Origin: Mytilus californianus
Taxonomy: Eukaryota > Mollusca > Bivalvia > Mytilida > Mytilidae
Reading direction: 5' to 3'
DNA: 64,000 nucleotides
NCBI RefSeq assembly: GCF_021869535.1
Contig: NW_026262581.1
Coordinates: forward strand, 117,270,771 to 117,334,770
Both the position numbers and the translations under genes were made by a program. Below, piece after piece: positions 15,401 through 30,400 of the stretch. Position 1 is the first letter of the stretch, and each line of letters starts with the position of its first letter. Below the pieces are notes generated by a model that saw nothing but the letters and a program-made list of their open reading frames with translations, searched no databases and had not been told where the DNA came from.

Positions 15401-18400
15401 TATTATGTTGTTATATTGTAAATTTGAGATCGGAAACGAGGAATGTGTCAAAGAGACAATAATCCGACCAAAGAGCAGAAAAAAATCCCATTATTCTTGG
15501 GATTCAAGAATAATGTATATCTTTTATATGTTTGTTTTCACTATTTTGGCTGCTAAATCCAAATTATCATCGTGTTAACCAATCATTTCTGTTTGGATTG
15601 GTAACACAATTTTGTCAATATAAAGGTTCTATATACAACTGTTAAATAAGTGGGAGGTTTAGCAAGCTATAAAACCAGATTTAACCCGCCATTTTCTTCG
15701 AAAAATTACTATATTAAATATGGCAGATGTTTTCAAGTCGTTCCGTTGGTTGATATAGTTGAACGTTTGGTTTTGTCACTTTAACGGGCTTCACATTCAT
15801 GAATTTACCTTAGAGTTCGTTATTTTTGTTATTACATTTTTTGGCTGTTCTGGATCTTTTGACAATAGATATAAGAAGATGTGGTATGAGTGCCAATGAG
15901 ACAACTCTCCATCCAAGTCACAATTTGTAAAAGTTTAAAAAAAAGGTGTAATACTACCAAATCATAGAACGTCACATCCGGTTGCATACGATAATAGGTC
16001 GAAAAAAATATTCCCTTGATATTGACAGTTGTAGGTAATTGATCCTACATTTCATTGCATTAAAACATTTCTTGGTCATACACATATATCTTGGGTATTT
16101 CAAAGCACCATTATTTTTCTATTTGGGGTTTCTATAGAATATTTTGGAAACTTGAGGTAACATGGTTACTAAGGCTTGTACACAGGTTAAAAAAGGGGGA
16201 AAATTTGATTGGTTAACTTCCAGTTATGGTTATTTTCTTATATGCAATGAAATGTTATGTGAAATTTTTTCTATAGTACTGGACAGGATACAACTTTACT
16301 CATGCCAAGTATTTCTTTATTTGAAACATAGATAAATTCTGCACAATTTTTTGAAAAGTGCAAATTTAACAAAGACTAATAGGGGAAAATCAATGGTGGT
16401 ATTACACCTAATATGGGAAGCTGTACATGCACTTTTGACCTTGTGAGTACTCTCATGTGTTAAAATTTCTTGCTATTTAAGTTAAATTTTACAAATAATG
16501 AAATATTCTGAGTGGATTGAGTCTCCAAAACACTTTTTATGAGAAAATTTCCTTGAAATAGGACTTTACCATGAATATTAGTTGACAGAACAAGCCATAC
16601 TTAGAGTTTTGGGGAGCTTTTTCTCCTTATTTCTTATATTCTGCTATACTAGAAATTTTTTCCTAAGAAATACTTTAATAAATATATAGTTTTAAAGCAG
16701 TAACAACAAATTATTCACCAAAAGAGAAGCTTTTTATGTCCCTCTCTGGAACGCGGCGTAAATTCAAGTTTTACGTAAGGACTTATTGAAACCTCCTTGG
16801 AGACAGTAAACTTTTATACGGATAGTTCATTCAGCCTGAATACTTCAACTAATCATTTATTATGACATTTCTATCATAAATGAGAGAAAATTACCCCAAA
16901 ATGTTTATTTATTGGCCTAAAAAGTAGAAATTTTGAGGAAATTAGAGGTATAAATGGACCAAAAGAGACCTTATAAGGAAGACAAAGAGGTCAATTAGTA
17001 GTATTATCATCCTTAAGTCATCTTTTGTATCATATTCAACTGTTTGTAGGCAGATGAGATAAATATTTGATCATTTATTGGTCAACACTATATTCTATCA
17101 TGATGCGGCTTGGTTTGGATTTTTCGAAGAAATTTTGCTCGAATCGCTGTAAATGTCGTCTTACATTATACTAGATTTTTCTCAAACTATTGAACTGATT
17201 ATGACAAAACTTGACAGGAATGCTTGAAATAACTAGTATTACAATGGAAAAAAGTCACATTCAGTTTATTTAACAAAAAAGTCTTCTTTAGGTGTAATAC
17301 CACCAAATCATAGTACGTCACATCCGGTTGCATACGAAAATAGGTAGAAAAAAAATATTCCCTTGAATTTGACAGCTGTAGGTAATTGATCCTACATTTC
17401 ATTGCATTAAAACATTTCTTGGTCATAAACATATATCTTGGGTATTTCAAAGCACCATTATTTTTTTATTTGGGGTTTCTATAGAATATTTTGGAAACTT
17501 GAGGTTACATGGTTACTAAAGCTTGTACACAGGTTAAAAAAGGGGGAAAATTTGATTGGTTAATTTCCAGTGATGTTTATCTTTTTATATGCAATGAAAT
17601 GTTATGTGAAATTTTTTCTATAGTACTGGACAGGATACAACTTTACTCATGCAAAGTATTTCTTTATTTGAAACAAAGATAAATTCTGCACAATGTTTTG
17701 AAAAGTGCAAATTTAACAAAGACTAATAGGGAAAAATCAATGGTGGTATTACACCTAAACCATTATAGGTCAAAGTACGGCCTTCAACACGGAGACTTGG
17801 CTTACAACGAACAGCAAGCTATATAGGGCCCCAAAAATGACTAGTGTAAAACCAAGTCAACGTCCACCAGAACTATGAGACTAGTTCTTGCTTGAATCAA
17901 TTCATTTAAAGTAAGATTCTAATTGTTAAATTTGGATATCATCTTTTTTTTTTATAAACTGTAAGTTTTCAACAAAAGCGTTTTAATTGTTGTTAACATT
18001 GCGACAAATGATTAACGGAGGACAAAAACTTGGGCATGGGTAGGGTGTGAGAGGGGTTGTTGATGGAGGCTTCTAGGATTTTTTACAATATTTTTTTCTT
18101 ATCCTGATGTTTATATAAATTATAGGGATGATCCCAATTTCAATTGAGCGCGCTCGAAAAGCAGTATGCTTGTTATTAATGTGTTTTTTGTGATAAAAGA
18201 TTTTGATCGCGAAATAGGGAAATTAATATCAATAATGTGACATGGTTGTCAGGCTGCTAGGAGCCTCTTGTTATTTTTTTTACATAGTGATATGCAAATA
18301 TCAATTGTTTTTTCTTTCTTTCAGAAACTGAAAAAGGAACACCTTAAGGAAACCAAAACAGCATCAATGACTGAAAATACAGGCAAAAATAAATACAAAA

Positions 18401-21400
18401 ATGTATTTCCATGTATGTAAAGTATTACAATTATGTGTATCAAAAAGATATCAGTAATGTCAAAACATATTTAATACTTCAAATTGCTTCATCCACCAAA
18501 ATTAATCTCGTGAAAGTCTGAAAAACACATTCATAATACACATATATGATTGACTAATAGGAAATTGTGACCCTTTTTTTTATTAGTATAAACAATTTAA
18601 AAGTAGTTCTGTTTGACATTTTAGTCTGAGGAAATCATGGTCTATTTATTACCAGAAATTGGGCTTGAACTACCTTTCCGTAATTACTGCACGTACTCTT
18701 TGATCGGTATTTTGTGTCTCATATGTTAGTGTTCTGCTTAGTACTAATCCGATAAGTTATTAACACATAGTTGATTGAATAAAACACAATGTATATATGT
18801 ATTTAGTGGAAAGTTTGAGAACCAAGGTGAAAATCAAGACATGGTTTTATCGGTCAATCATGAAGAATGCTTTATCAAACTGACATCTTTATTTATAAAA
18901 CAATGCAATTATAGTGGGAAACACATCATGTTAACTTCATAAACGGTTTCTTACGAAAGCTTCACATATGGTTGTTATTTGGGTCCTCAATGCTCTTCAA
19001 CTTCAACTTGATTTGGACTTTTTACCTTTTTTTATTCTAGCGTCACTAATGAGTCTATTGTGGAATAAACGCCCGTCGTCGTACAAAATGTTAAACCTGT
19101 TATCTATGATGGGTTTATAAGGTACAGTAACTCGTTATTTTGTGCCTTATTCATTTACATTTAACACCTTATTAAAAAAAATAACATTGAAATATCAATC
19201 AACTTGAATAATTCTTAATTAATCTGAATTATCATTTAGATGATGAAACTCGTGTTATACTTGACCTACAACCAGGAAAAGCAGCATCTGACTATATTAA
19301 CGCATCATTTATAAATGTAAGTAAAATCAGCATGTTACTATAATAATGATGTTGTTTGTTACCCTTCCGTTTAAATATATGCTAAGAACATAATGAGACG
19401 GAAATATTATGAAGACCATACAGTGATCTATAGTTTCTTATGTCTCTGGTAGAGAGTTGTCTCAATGTCAATCATACCACATCTTCTTATTTTTATACCA
19501 ATTCTACATTGTAAATTCCCTTGAAGTAGAGAATTGTAATGATACCATTATTGATCGCATGAATAGAATATATGATTAAAGAATTGATATAAGAAAAGGA
19601 ATTAAAGATTCAAGAACTGTTAATTTTAAGTGTTGCCAATCGTGACGGAGATTATACTGATTTCATGAAAGGCTTGACAAGAATAATTTGGCTTAATGTT
19701 TTGACAGTTAGAAGAAGTTTGTAAAACACAGTCATGTTTGAAAATATTTCACACGAGGGCGGTGTTGTATTTTATATCTCATCATTTATTTGTAAAGAAA
19801 TTTTTATAGTCAAAGTTTGGATGTTTTACTATATTTCTTGTCACTTTTTAACTATAACTTGTAAAAGGAAAATTGTAGTGTTGAATTTTCAAAGCATTTG
19901 AGGTGCTCTTTTCTGTACCTTAATCGGAGGCGCTGTGATTGATTGTATGACTCATACATAATTATCTATTTATTATTGAAGCTCTGTAAACTATTAATGG
20001 TAGAAATCTTCACATACTTAGCAATATGTTTTTTTTTATCTGTTCGAAAAGTCTTTTTCATTGGTCATGACATCATATGATTGAAAGGACTAAAGCTAAA
20101 TTAAAATGCATCTAGCACATATAACTATCTTCTTCTGATCTTTATTATTAAAGCAGCATTTTAAGTACATTGTAATTTAGCATTATATCTTATACCTACA
20201 CATATACTACCGTATACCCTAAAAAAGGGTTCGACCCTGCTGATGAGGGAAAGTTGAGTTCTCTATTAGGCAATAGTATTTTGTACTAATACCAACTTAT
20301 CAAGAAAGCTTATTCTTACACAAAATTTTAACAAAATGTTATTTTAGGGATATGGTAAAGTAAAGAAATACATAGCTGCCCAAGGTAAGTAGGTATAGAA
20401 TTTATAGAATTTCAGGATTGTTTTAGCATTATATTTGATAAAAAGAATTATAAAAAAATAATGCCTGTTTCAATTGCGTAGAAAAATGGAAGAAAAGAAT
20501 ATAATGACACAACTGCATGCGCATATTGAAAAAGCCAAGAACACAAGAACAACGCTTTTATTTCCAAAGTCATATTGTGACCTTCAGCAAAGACTGACAT
20601 ATAAATCACATAAGCAAATTTATGAACTATACACATTTACATGTAAAAGGTAGTATGAACATTTCTGAGTTCAAACACGATTTTTTATTATCTAAGGTCT
20701 AAATGGATTATAGGATTGATTGATTGATTGATTAAATTCAACACCATTTCAGAAATCTGTGCTTTATCATAAGGGACTTGCCGTTTTGAATTTTTCTTCA
20801 TGTTTGGTGTTTTTGTTATTTTACTTTTTATCCTGACGGCTAGTTTGTATTGGTGGTGGAACCGAAGTATTCGGATAGAAACACCAACCATCGACAGGAA
20901 AAAAACTGGGATTATGTAGGACCATTGGGTCAAACTATTAACGATTATTCGAAAACATAAATATCCTCTGATTTATCAGAAACAATTCCTTTTCCTCTAG
21001 GACAAACATAAGGTCTGACTAAATTATGTCATATAGGAAATGTGTGCACTATTGATATTTAAAACATACTATAGAACTTTTTACGTTTCCAGATGTTGAT
21101 TAAGGTAAAATATCAACTTCAGTTCTGAATGTATTGTAGGACCATTGGAATCTACTATCAATGATTTTTGGAGGATGATCTGGCAATATGATTGTGGCAA
21201 AATTGTTATGTTAACAAATGTTTTTGAACTAGGCAAGGTAATGAGAATGTTATATAATGTATTTTATAAAAGATCATCTGAAATAGTTTTAGAAAGAATA
21301 AAAAGTAACTATAGCTACTAATAAGCGCATTTTCATTATACTTTAGTATGTATTGTCTTCATAAAAATTTAGACGAATTTTACTCTTTTTGCAAAATTGT

Positions 21401-24400
21401 TTGAATAAGGATATTTACCGGTTAAACAAACATTTCCCGGTAAATGAACAATTTACCAGTTAATAGTTTCTCAAACTATTTACTGGGTTTGAATTGTTTA
21501 CTGGAGGCAAACAGTTTCCTGTACTTTCTGTATAATAAAACACATGTTAAGTACTTTTTTTTCGGACGTAAATAAGGGTATATAAAAAAAAATATTATGT
21601 TATGTTCCTGTCTTTTACTACTATCATTCATTTTCTTTAACCATTAAAATTTATTTTGTTCCTATTTTCACTTTTTTTTCGTTTCAAAGTTATAGTTATC
21701 TCTATGATTTAGAAATTTTAAATCATTTGATAGATTAAATAAGTAAAATAAAAACTGCTATAAATGTGACAACTGAAAAGGTAATTAAAAGTTGTGTAAA
21801 AACATGTTTAGGTTTGTCATTCCATTTTAGCCAAAATGTAAACAGTATTGGCCTGATCCCGAAACTAAAACAAAAAGATATGGATCAACTGAAATTTTGC
21901 TGATAGATGAAGACGTCTACTCAGATTTTACTATTAGAACACTGAAGATAGTGAAGGTATAATAATATATACTATCGTATACTTGGAGTACATAACTTAT
22001 AATGTTTACAGAATGATAAAAGATTTAAATTTACGTAAATTCCATTTTTCTCGAAATGGTGCTTAGCGGCCTAATAAGAAATATGTTCGTACCGTACAGA
22101 ATTTATCAATATGAAACTCATAGAAAATATAAGGGCGTATGATTATTCTTCAGTTTAATATATTTTGAAAATAATACATATTTGAAACTGCCCATGACCT
22201 GCAGTATTAATTGCGTACAGGTACTTACGATTGAAATTTTTAAAGTAAAACATTCTTTTACAATGTATTTTTTTCTACGTGGAAGTATATGATAAAAAGA
22301 TTATGATATGAACACTTCCTTGTAATAATCTGATAGTGTCAAAAAGTCAAAAAACGTCACCAGAGTCTGAGCAGAAAGTTGATGAACCAGGGTTTTGTCA
22401 AAGAAAAAAAAAGTTCATCGGAAGATACCAAGACCTAAAATTGAGAATGGAAATGGGGAATGTGTCAAAGAGACAACAACCCAACCATATAGCAGACAAC
22501 AGCCGAAGGTCACCAATGGGTCTTCAATGCAGCGAGAAACTACCGCACCCGTAGGCGTCCTTCAGCTGGCCCCTAAACAAATAAGTATACTAGTTCAGTG
22601 ATAATGGACGTCATACTAAACTCCAAATTATACACAGGAAACTAAAATTAAAAATGATACAAGACTAACAAAGGCCAGAGGCTCCTGACTTGGGACAGGC
22701 GCAAAAAATGCGGCGGCGTTAAACATGTTCTTTGAGATCTCAACCCTCCCCTATACCTCTAGCCAATGTAGAAAAAACAAACGCACAACAGTACGCACAG
22801 TAAAACTCAGTATAAGAGAAGTCCGAGTCCGATGTCAGAATAGGAAACAAAAGAAAATAGACAAAATGACAATATACATAAATAACAACAGACTACTAGC
22901 AGTTACTGACATGCCAGCTCCAGACCTCAATTAAACTGATTGAAAGATTATGTCTTCATCATATGAATATCAGGCGCAATCCCTCCTGTTAGGGGTTTAG
23001 TATAATACCGTCATAAAATATATGAGAAGAACATAACCCGTGTCATGCCAACAACTGGTTTTAGAATAAATGTGTTAATTCCGATGCAAAGACCCTATAA
23101 GTGAATCAATATTAAAGCCAAAATATGCAATCTTTAATGACCTTATCGTAACTATATCCCTTCTAAGTCTGTTTAAAGGTTTTGTTAGCTTTTGAGGTGA
23201 ATACTGACATTTTTGTGCTTTGTAAAGAATATTACCATAAAAGATTGGATGTGAAATACCCGAACGTATAAGATGTCTGCAAGTTGAGTTATATTTACGA
23301 ATGATGTCCTTATACCGATGATAAAATTGAGTAAATGTTTTGACTAGTTTATGATATCGAAAACACTGGTGTAATAATTTTTCAGTAATACATAAATTTC
23401 TCTCGCTAAAATCTAATACGTTGTTACATAAATATTGATAAATATTCCGTTCCAACTTCACAAATAATACATGATGGTCTTGATGTATAGATTCTAGGTA
23501 CTGACGTTGTTTATCATCTCAACGTGTTATAGTGTTCTTTTATTTGTCGTTGTAAATTAATAGCCTACTGTTTAGTCCATTTTTGGTTATATCCTTTTGA
23601 CGTGTCTCGGTACATATACATCCTGCCATTGTGTTATTGTGCTGTGGTCACTTTTTGTATTCGTGTCTTTCATTTTGTGCTTCTGTGCTTTGTCTATATG
23701 CCTTTTTGTTTTTCTTTGTTGACATATTTGTTTGTTTCATAGTGATTAAAATAATAACACAATGTTGACTGCTCCTATGTTTGACATTTTTACCTATTGT
23801 CCCTGTTTGTTTTGGTCACACATTGATGTCAATATAATGGAATTTTATGCGACTGTCATAGAAGTGAGAGGTTTAGCTAGCTATACAACCATTTTCTACA
23901 TAAGGAAATGCCTGTACCAAGTCAGGAATATGACAGTTGTTTTCCATTTGTTTGATGTGTTTGAGCTTTTGATTTTGCCATTTGATTAGGGATTTTCCGT
24001 TTTGAATTTTCTTTGGATTTCGGTATATTTGCTATTTTATTTTTCACAATCTACATTATTCTGAAACAAGCATTCACACTATAGAGCTTTTATTAGCCGA
24101 AAGTGCATTTGGAAATTAAAAACCATTCAAGATTTTATTGATCCCAAGTGTGTCTATACTACTAGCAATACGTTTGTTTATTAGTTTCAATAATGCAGAA
24201 ATTTTATAATACTCACTGTATGCGGTAAATCTCCAACCACAGCATTTATCACATATATACGTAAGACATTCATTAAAAACTAGACAATGACGAAAAGTGA
24301 AGTCGAAGACCTACTAGTGTGTCTGTCAAACAAATTAAATGCTCCTTCCATAGTAATGATTAATGCACTAACGTAGGACAATTTAATTGTTGTTCCTTTT

Positions 24401-27400
24401 AAACTTCATAACCCAACTTTTGCATTGTTAACAAGAGGTAAAAAATGCGAATAATGCAAAAATATACATGAAAATGAAATAGCAGTAAATAGGCGATGAA
24501 TATGGTACTGATGTGATATAATATATTCATCATTAATGCATTATATAAAGGATTTTTTGCTCGAGGGGGCACACATATGACTAAATTCAACATTCTTATA
24601 AAAATTATGACTATACTGTATCTATGCATAGTATAACATTTTTAGCTTGAACACTAAAAAGGAATAAAGGACCGGTTAGCAGAACAAAGCATGTTCCCGG
24701 TATGTGTAATATATCCCCCAAAAGTGACAAAGTTCAACAACCTTTCATTTGTGGAAAATTTAGACAAGATCAAAAACCTAACAATAAGCACATACAAACC
24801 ATGTATACTTTATCCCATATGTACACACTTATTTTTTTTTCATTTACAGGAAAACCAAAGCAAAACTGTGAAACAATTTCATTTTACTGCTTGGCCTGAT
24901 AAAGATGTCCCAAAATATGCATCATCAATAGTGCACTTCCGACATAAGGTGTTCTCATCCAAGGTTTCACCAAATGGACCAATAATTATTCACTGCAGGT
25001 AAGCTACAACTTGCAGTCAACAGATATGTTCAATACAGCTTTTGAGAAAAGGCTGCAAGTGTCTGCTTTTTAATTTAATATAAGATAACTTAATATTATG
25101 TACACATCAAAGTGACAAAGAAACTATTTTCTTTTAACGTATTCAGTATGCATAATTTGTTGCATGCCTAAGCACAAATACCGGAAAATTACATACACTT
25201 TCTGGAAAGAGAGAAGAAAATGTAAACCGAATACAAGATACATGCAGAGTATGTGAACTGAATATAACTTTTATGAAAGTTTTTATTTGAAATAAAAGAA
25301 TTGTAAACATGTATTCCACATTTCCTTTTTTCCTTAAAGATTAACCTCCTTAAATCAAAATTGACATCAGAATGGTTTGACTGTTCTGTACTTGTCTTAA
25401 GGGGAACCACTAACGGTAGGTCAATGCTATTTGATATAAATGTAAACTAGCAGTGGTATCGAGCAGTAGCTAGAAAATGAAAATAACAATTTTTAATTGG
25501 TGTGCACCTGAAGCGCGTTTCTTCTTTTCCCTGAACACGTGATAAGATAAATGACCAAACGGAAACAAAACAATCTTAGCCAAATTCACCTAAGGTTTAC
25601 TAAGCCTGAGAGAGTTTTCTAAATAATTTCTTTAACTATGAACGGAGAGTTCAAGAAAGGTATGTTAGAACTCATGCCAGTACCAAAGCATTGAAAATTG
25701 AGCTGATAGCTACTTATTAAAAACAACTATATTAAATTTACATAAAATGGTAAAGAGACATTGCAGTGAACGATTACAATGACATGATTAAGAAAAAGAG
25801 TACACCTATTACTGAGAACTTATTGTGCATGCGTTAAAAGAGAGGCAAACAATACCAAAGGAACATTCAAACTCATAAGTCGAAAATAAACTGACAACGC
25901 AATGGCAAAAAGAAAAGAAAAAGACCAAAAAACAAACTACAGTATACAAAACACAAGATAGAAAAACTAAAGACTGAGCAACACGAACCCCACCAAAAAC
26001 CTGGAGTGGTCTCTGTTGTTCGGGAAGGGTAAGCAGATCCAGCTCCACATGTGACACCCGTCGTGTTGCTCATGTAAGTACAAAAGCGGTGATGAATCTA
26101 ATTCGGTAGGTCACAAACTGCAAAAGAGGACAGAATTGCGGTTACTACAATGGAACATATCCGTCGTCATATTTGAAACAGATATTCCATAACGGTCAAC
26201 CAACTCGTGGTGGCGTCTGTAAAATATACGAAGGGATGATTTCAACTTCACCACTTGGAACTATTGGTTTAAAAGATTCCTTGTGAGCAGCAACCTTTTA
26301 TCAATGAAATCATGATAAAATATACAAGCCCTGGGATATCGTATCAATTGGGATATATATACTCCATATGGAGGCGCTGCTGGAATGTTGCTACATAGAA
26401 ATGGAAAGTTCACAATTGGGAAGCTGAAATTATTTTTTTTGTCGTACAGGTTTGTTTGCAACCGACCCTAATTGTAAATTTCTAGATGTAAGTCAAGATA
26501 TGAGGCAGACATAACTGTATCTGTTGTATCCTTTATCTCAAGTTCAATAGGATAGATACGTTCGACATAGTCACCAAACTCTGAATTATTTAGTTAGAGA
26601 ACATCATCTATATAGCGGAAAGTGAAGTAAAAGGATAATGCTTAATTATTTTCTTTCTTCTTAATCTCTTGTATGAAGTCAGCCTTATATGAATAAAGGA
26701 ACAAGTCGGCAAGAAGAGGAGCACAGTTGGTTTCCATGGGAATGCCGATTATTTGTTGAAAAACACATCTTCCAAACGTAACAAATATGTTGTCAACAAA
26801 GAAATCAAGCATCTTGACAATTTCAGTTTCAGACAATTTTTTGTTTGCATCAGAGTGATTTTTAACAAAGTAAGATGTATCTCTACCTCAAAAAAATACT
26901 TGTATCTACGTTGGCCGTTTTTTTATGAAACAAAGCAGGACCAACTCATTCAGTTTTTCTTTTAGTTTGGAATGGGGAATACTTGTGTAAAGAGTAGAAA
27001 AGTCAAATGTTTTAATACTATTACAAGCTGAAGGAGTCTTTGATTGACGGTACTCTAAAAGATCTTTGTTTCACATCTAATTCACGCCACCTCTATGATA
27101 GGTAGTTTCACAATAACGTTGAAGCTTGTCTTTGATTGCTGATCAAATGGATGTTAATAATTTAGAAAGAGGTTTCGTGGATCACTAGAAAGACCCAGCA
27201 ATATAACGTTGGTTGTAATGACATTATAAAATTTAGGTATCAAATACAGTTAAGGAAGATCTAGAACTTCATCTCTGGTTGAAATTCTAAAGGTTCATAG
27301 ATCAGACCTATGAATATCAAGGATTTCCTCTTTGGTAAGTGTCGTGGGGGTATATGTTGAGTTTCCAAGTGAATTGTCAATACCTAATTCATTTATCAAG

Positions 27401-30400
27401 CAGTTTATGTAATGTGATTTACACACACAAACGATATTGTTTGGGGCTTTATCTGCGGGAACAATAACATATCTGTCATGGAGGTAGGACAGGTGCTTTG
27501 AAACATTTGGGTTTGTAAAGATTGATGTAGCATGTGTATTCAAATACCAATACAGTTTTTTAGTTTTGATTTATAATATTTACTGCATCAAAGTTTAGTA
27601 ATGGTAAAGTTGAAATAAAAGTAGTCTCTTCTACGGTTTCACCGACGCTATCACGATTTGGTTTATCGCTCTACTTGTGGTAGCTTCTTTTCCTTCATTG
27701 CGACAAATTATGCTGAGTATTTACAACCAATGTTTCCTTGACAAGGGAAACACGAAGGAAACCAGCTATTAGATGTTTTCCCATATTTATTTATCCGGTT
27801 TAAATTAAAACAACGGAATGTCTTTGAAATCTTCCCCATACTCATATAGACACTAAGTCATACCAATTTAGTGTTAACATTTTCGTGTTTAAGATTTAAA
27901 ATTAGATGAGTTACTATTTTCAATTACAATGCACAAAACAAAGTCGTTTATAGTTCCCTACTAAAACATGTTATTAATCTACAAAATACACATTCAGTGC
28001 TGGTATTGGACGAACAGGAACCTTCATTGCATTGGACTATATTGTGAATGAGGCGAATGATTTGAAGTATATAGACGTGTTTAAATGTGTAGAAACTCTC
28101 AGGAGGCAAAGGGTCAACATGGTGCAGACAGCTGTAAGTTGTATACAGTCATTTTATACATAAAAGTTTAAATTTTTGTAAAAGTTGTTTTAAAGGATGT
28201 TCGCTTCTCTTGTTTTAGACTTTTTGTCAGATATAAGGAATCCTCAAGTTTTACCCATGCAGTGCCAATAAAAATTTTGCCCGCTAACCCCTTCTTTTTT
28301 TCACATTTTTATTACATATAGTTTGAAAATACATTTTTGAAAATCTAAATATCCTTGTTATATATTTCATAGTGTTTGAAAGAAAAAAGGTGCCCATATT
28401 AAAGATATGAACAGTAAAGAGAGAATCATTTCCCACCAAATTTTCCATTGATTATATCTCAAAGACAAGGACACGGACCTTTTATTTTTTTTGTGTTATT
28501 CATATACTATCAATCTATAACAGTCTTTTAAAATGCTTGTTATTTGAAAAAGAAGAGCGAACATCCTTATGCTGGTTCTCAAACTAGTAAAGTCTAAGAT
28601 AAAAATGTCCTAAGAAAAGTTGTATATGGAAAAATTGTTTTAGCTCACCTGGTCAAAATGGCTAGTGTAAGCTTTTGCTATCACTTGGTATCCGCCGTGG
28701 TTGTCTCTCCTCCTGTAACCTTTACAAATCTTCTCCCCGGAAACTACTGGTACAAAGTCATCATTAAGGTATCTGTCCGATAATATTACCTGCCTGCAAA
28801 TGTATAAAATAGAACATAGGGTTAAAATGAAAATATTGTCTATTATCTTGTTAATTGTTATAAATGGAAAATGTTCTGGCAAGATCTACTTACCCCCTTA
28901 TTTTGACCAAAACTGTAAGACGACTCCTGAAAGGAGTTATTGCCCTTAAATGACAATTTTTAGCATTTTTTTTTTGCATATTTGCTATTATCTTTTAAAT
29001 TTTAATAGATAAACAACAACAACTGGAATGGCAATACTCATCTACAGGAAAACATCAAAAAGTAAAATCACAAAAATACTGAACTCGGAGGAAAATTCAA
29101 AAAGGAAAGTCCCTAATCAAATGGCAAAATCAAAAGCTCAAACACATCAAACGAATGGATAACAACTGTCATATTCCTGACTTGGTACAGGCAACAAATA
29201 CTTCAATGTTACCGAAATTGTCAGTCGACTCCTCATAGGAGTTATTGCCCTTAAAAAAACCCGATATTTTTATCATTTTTGTTTTGCTTTTTGCGGAAAC
29301 TAGAAAATATAGCTGGAGAATGTAAACAACAAAATTTTTCAGCAGGACAAGATCTTCTAATAACTCTACATTGCCAAATTCAGCAGTCGCCCCCTTATAT
29401 GAAAAGAAATATGATTGCACTTCAAAGACTCTTTTTACTCATTTGTGTTTTTGTCGAAACTATAGTAGATAGAAGGAAAATGTATACAACATTACCAGCA
29501 GAACAAGATTTGCTAATTAGTCCAAAGTGCTAACTCTTCAATTGACTCGTATAGAAGGAGTTATTGCCCTTCAAGAAAGATATTTACTCATTGTTTTGAT
29601 TTTGCGGAACTATACTAGAACATGTAAAAAGGGAGAAACTGTAAATGGTAAAAACATCAGCAAGACAAGACTTATAGATAAGTTTAGATGTCCGAAATTG
29701 TTATTTGAATCCGTATAGGAGTTATTGCTCTTCAAAGACAATTTTGTTTTAACCAATTTCTGTGTTTATTGTTGTTTTTGCGGACAATAGAGTAGAAAGC
29801 TGGAAACTGTAGACACCAAAAATCAACAGGACAACATCTACAGATATGTCAATATGGCCGATATGAACAGTCGCCTCCTTATAGGAGATAATGTTTTTGA
29901 AAGACACCTTTTAACCATTGTTTTCCGTAAACTATAGTAGATGGAGAGAAACTGTAAAAAGAAAGGTTATCAAAATGTCAAAATACATGAAATCATCAGT
30001 CGTCTCGAATACACTTAGGATTTATTGCTCTGGAAGGATGATATAACAATTTGGGGCGTCTTTGCCGGAAAAGTATTTGAAAAATTCTAAATGCGTTGGA
30101 TTAGATTTGTTTAAAATTGACCGGTGGTCGATACAGGCGCCTTGAAAGCTCTAGTTATTTTGTGTAATGGTATTACTAAGCGTTAGTATGCTTCTCCCTT
30201 ACACAAAATCCTTGTTTCACATCTGCATTTACTAGTTTCAGGGTTTGGTAAAAAGGGAATTTTAAATAATCCTGCTCACACTTGCTCTACATCTATATAG
30301 TCATTAACAGTGAGAGAGTTTCGGCTGATATAACGTTTCTAAAAATGAGAAGAGTAACTTTTTATATGGTGGAATTTTCTAATCAAATATAAATGAGATT

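Larger units (their letters stand above)
15871..17880. repeat. Common short mussel repeat split by a composite insertion
   Basis: The left part (15871-15936, 'gaagatgtggtatgagtgcc' to 'cacaatttgtaaaagttt') and right part (17762-17880, 'ttataggtcaaagtacggcc' to 'actagtgtaaaac') are adjacent in the uninterrupted copy at 7338. About 1.8 kb was therefore inserted between them. Confidence 0.8.

Noticed and set aside
15945..17757. LTR retrotransposon with 467-bp LTRs
   Set aside because: The ends can be read as TG..CA, but the inverted termini extend beyond them, no primer-binding site or polypurine tract is visible and the interior has no gag or pol frame. A TIR-element explanation fits better.
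23762..23989. 75-codon open frame on the + strand
   Set aside because: It lies wholly within a dispersed repeat with copies at 15620, 34290 and 42510, and shows no family motif.
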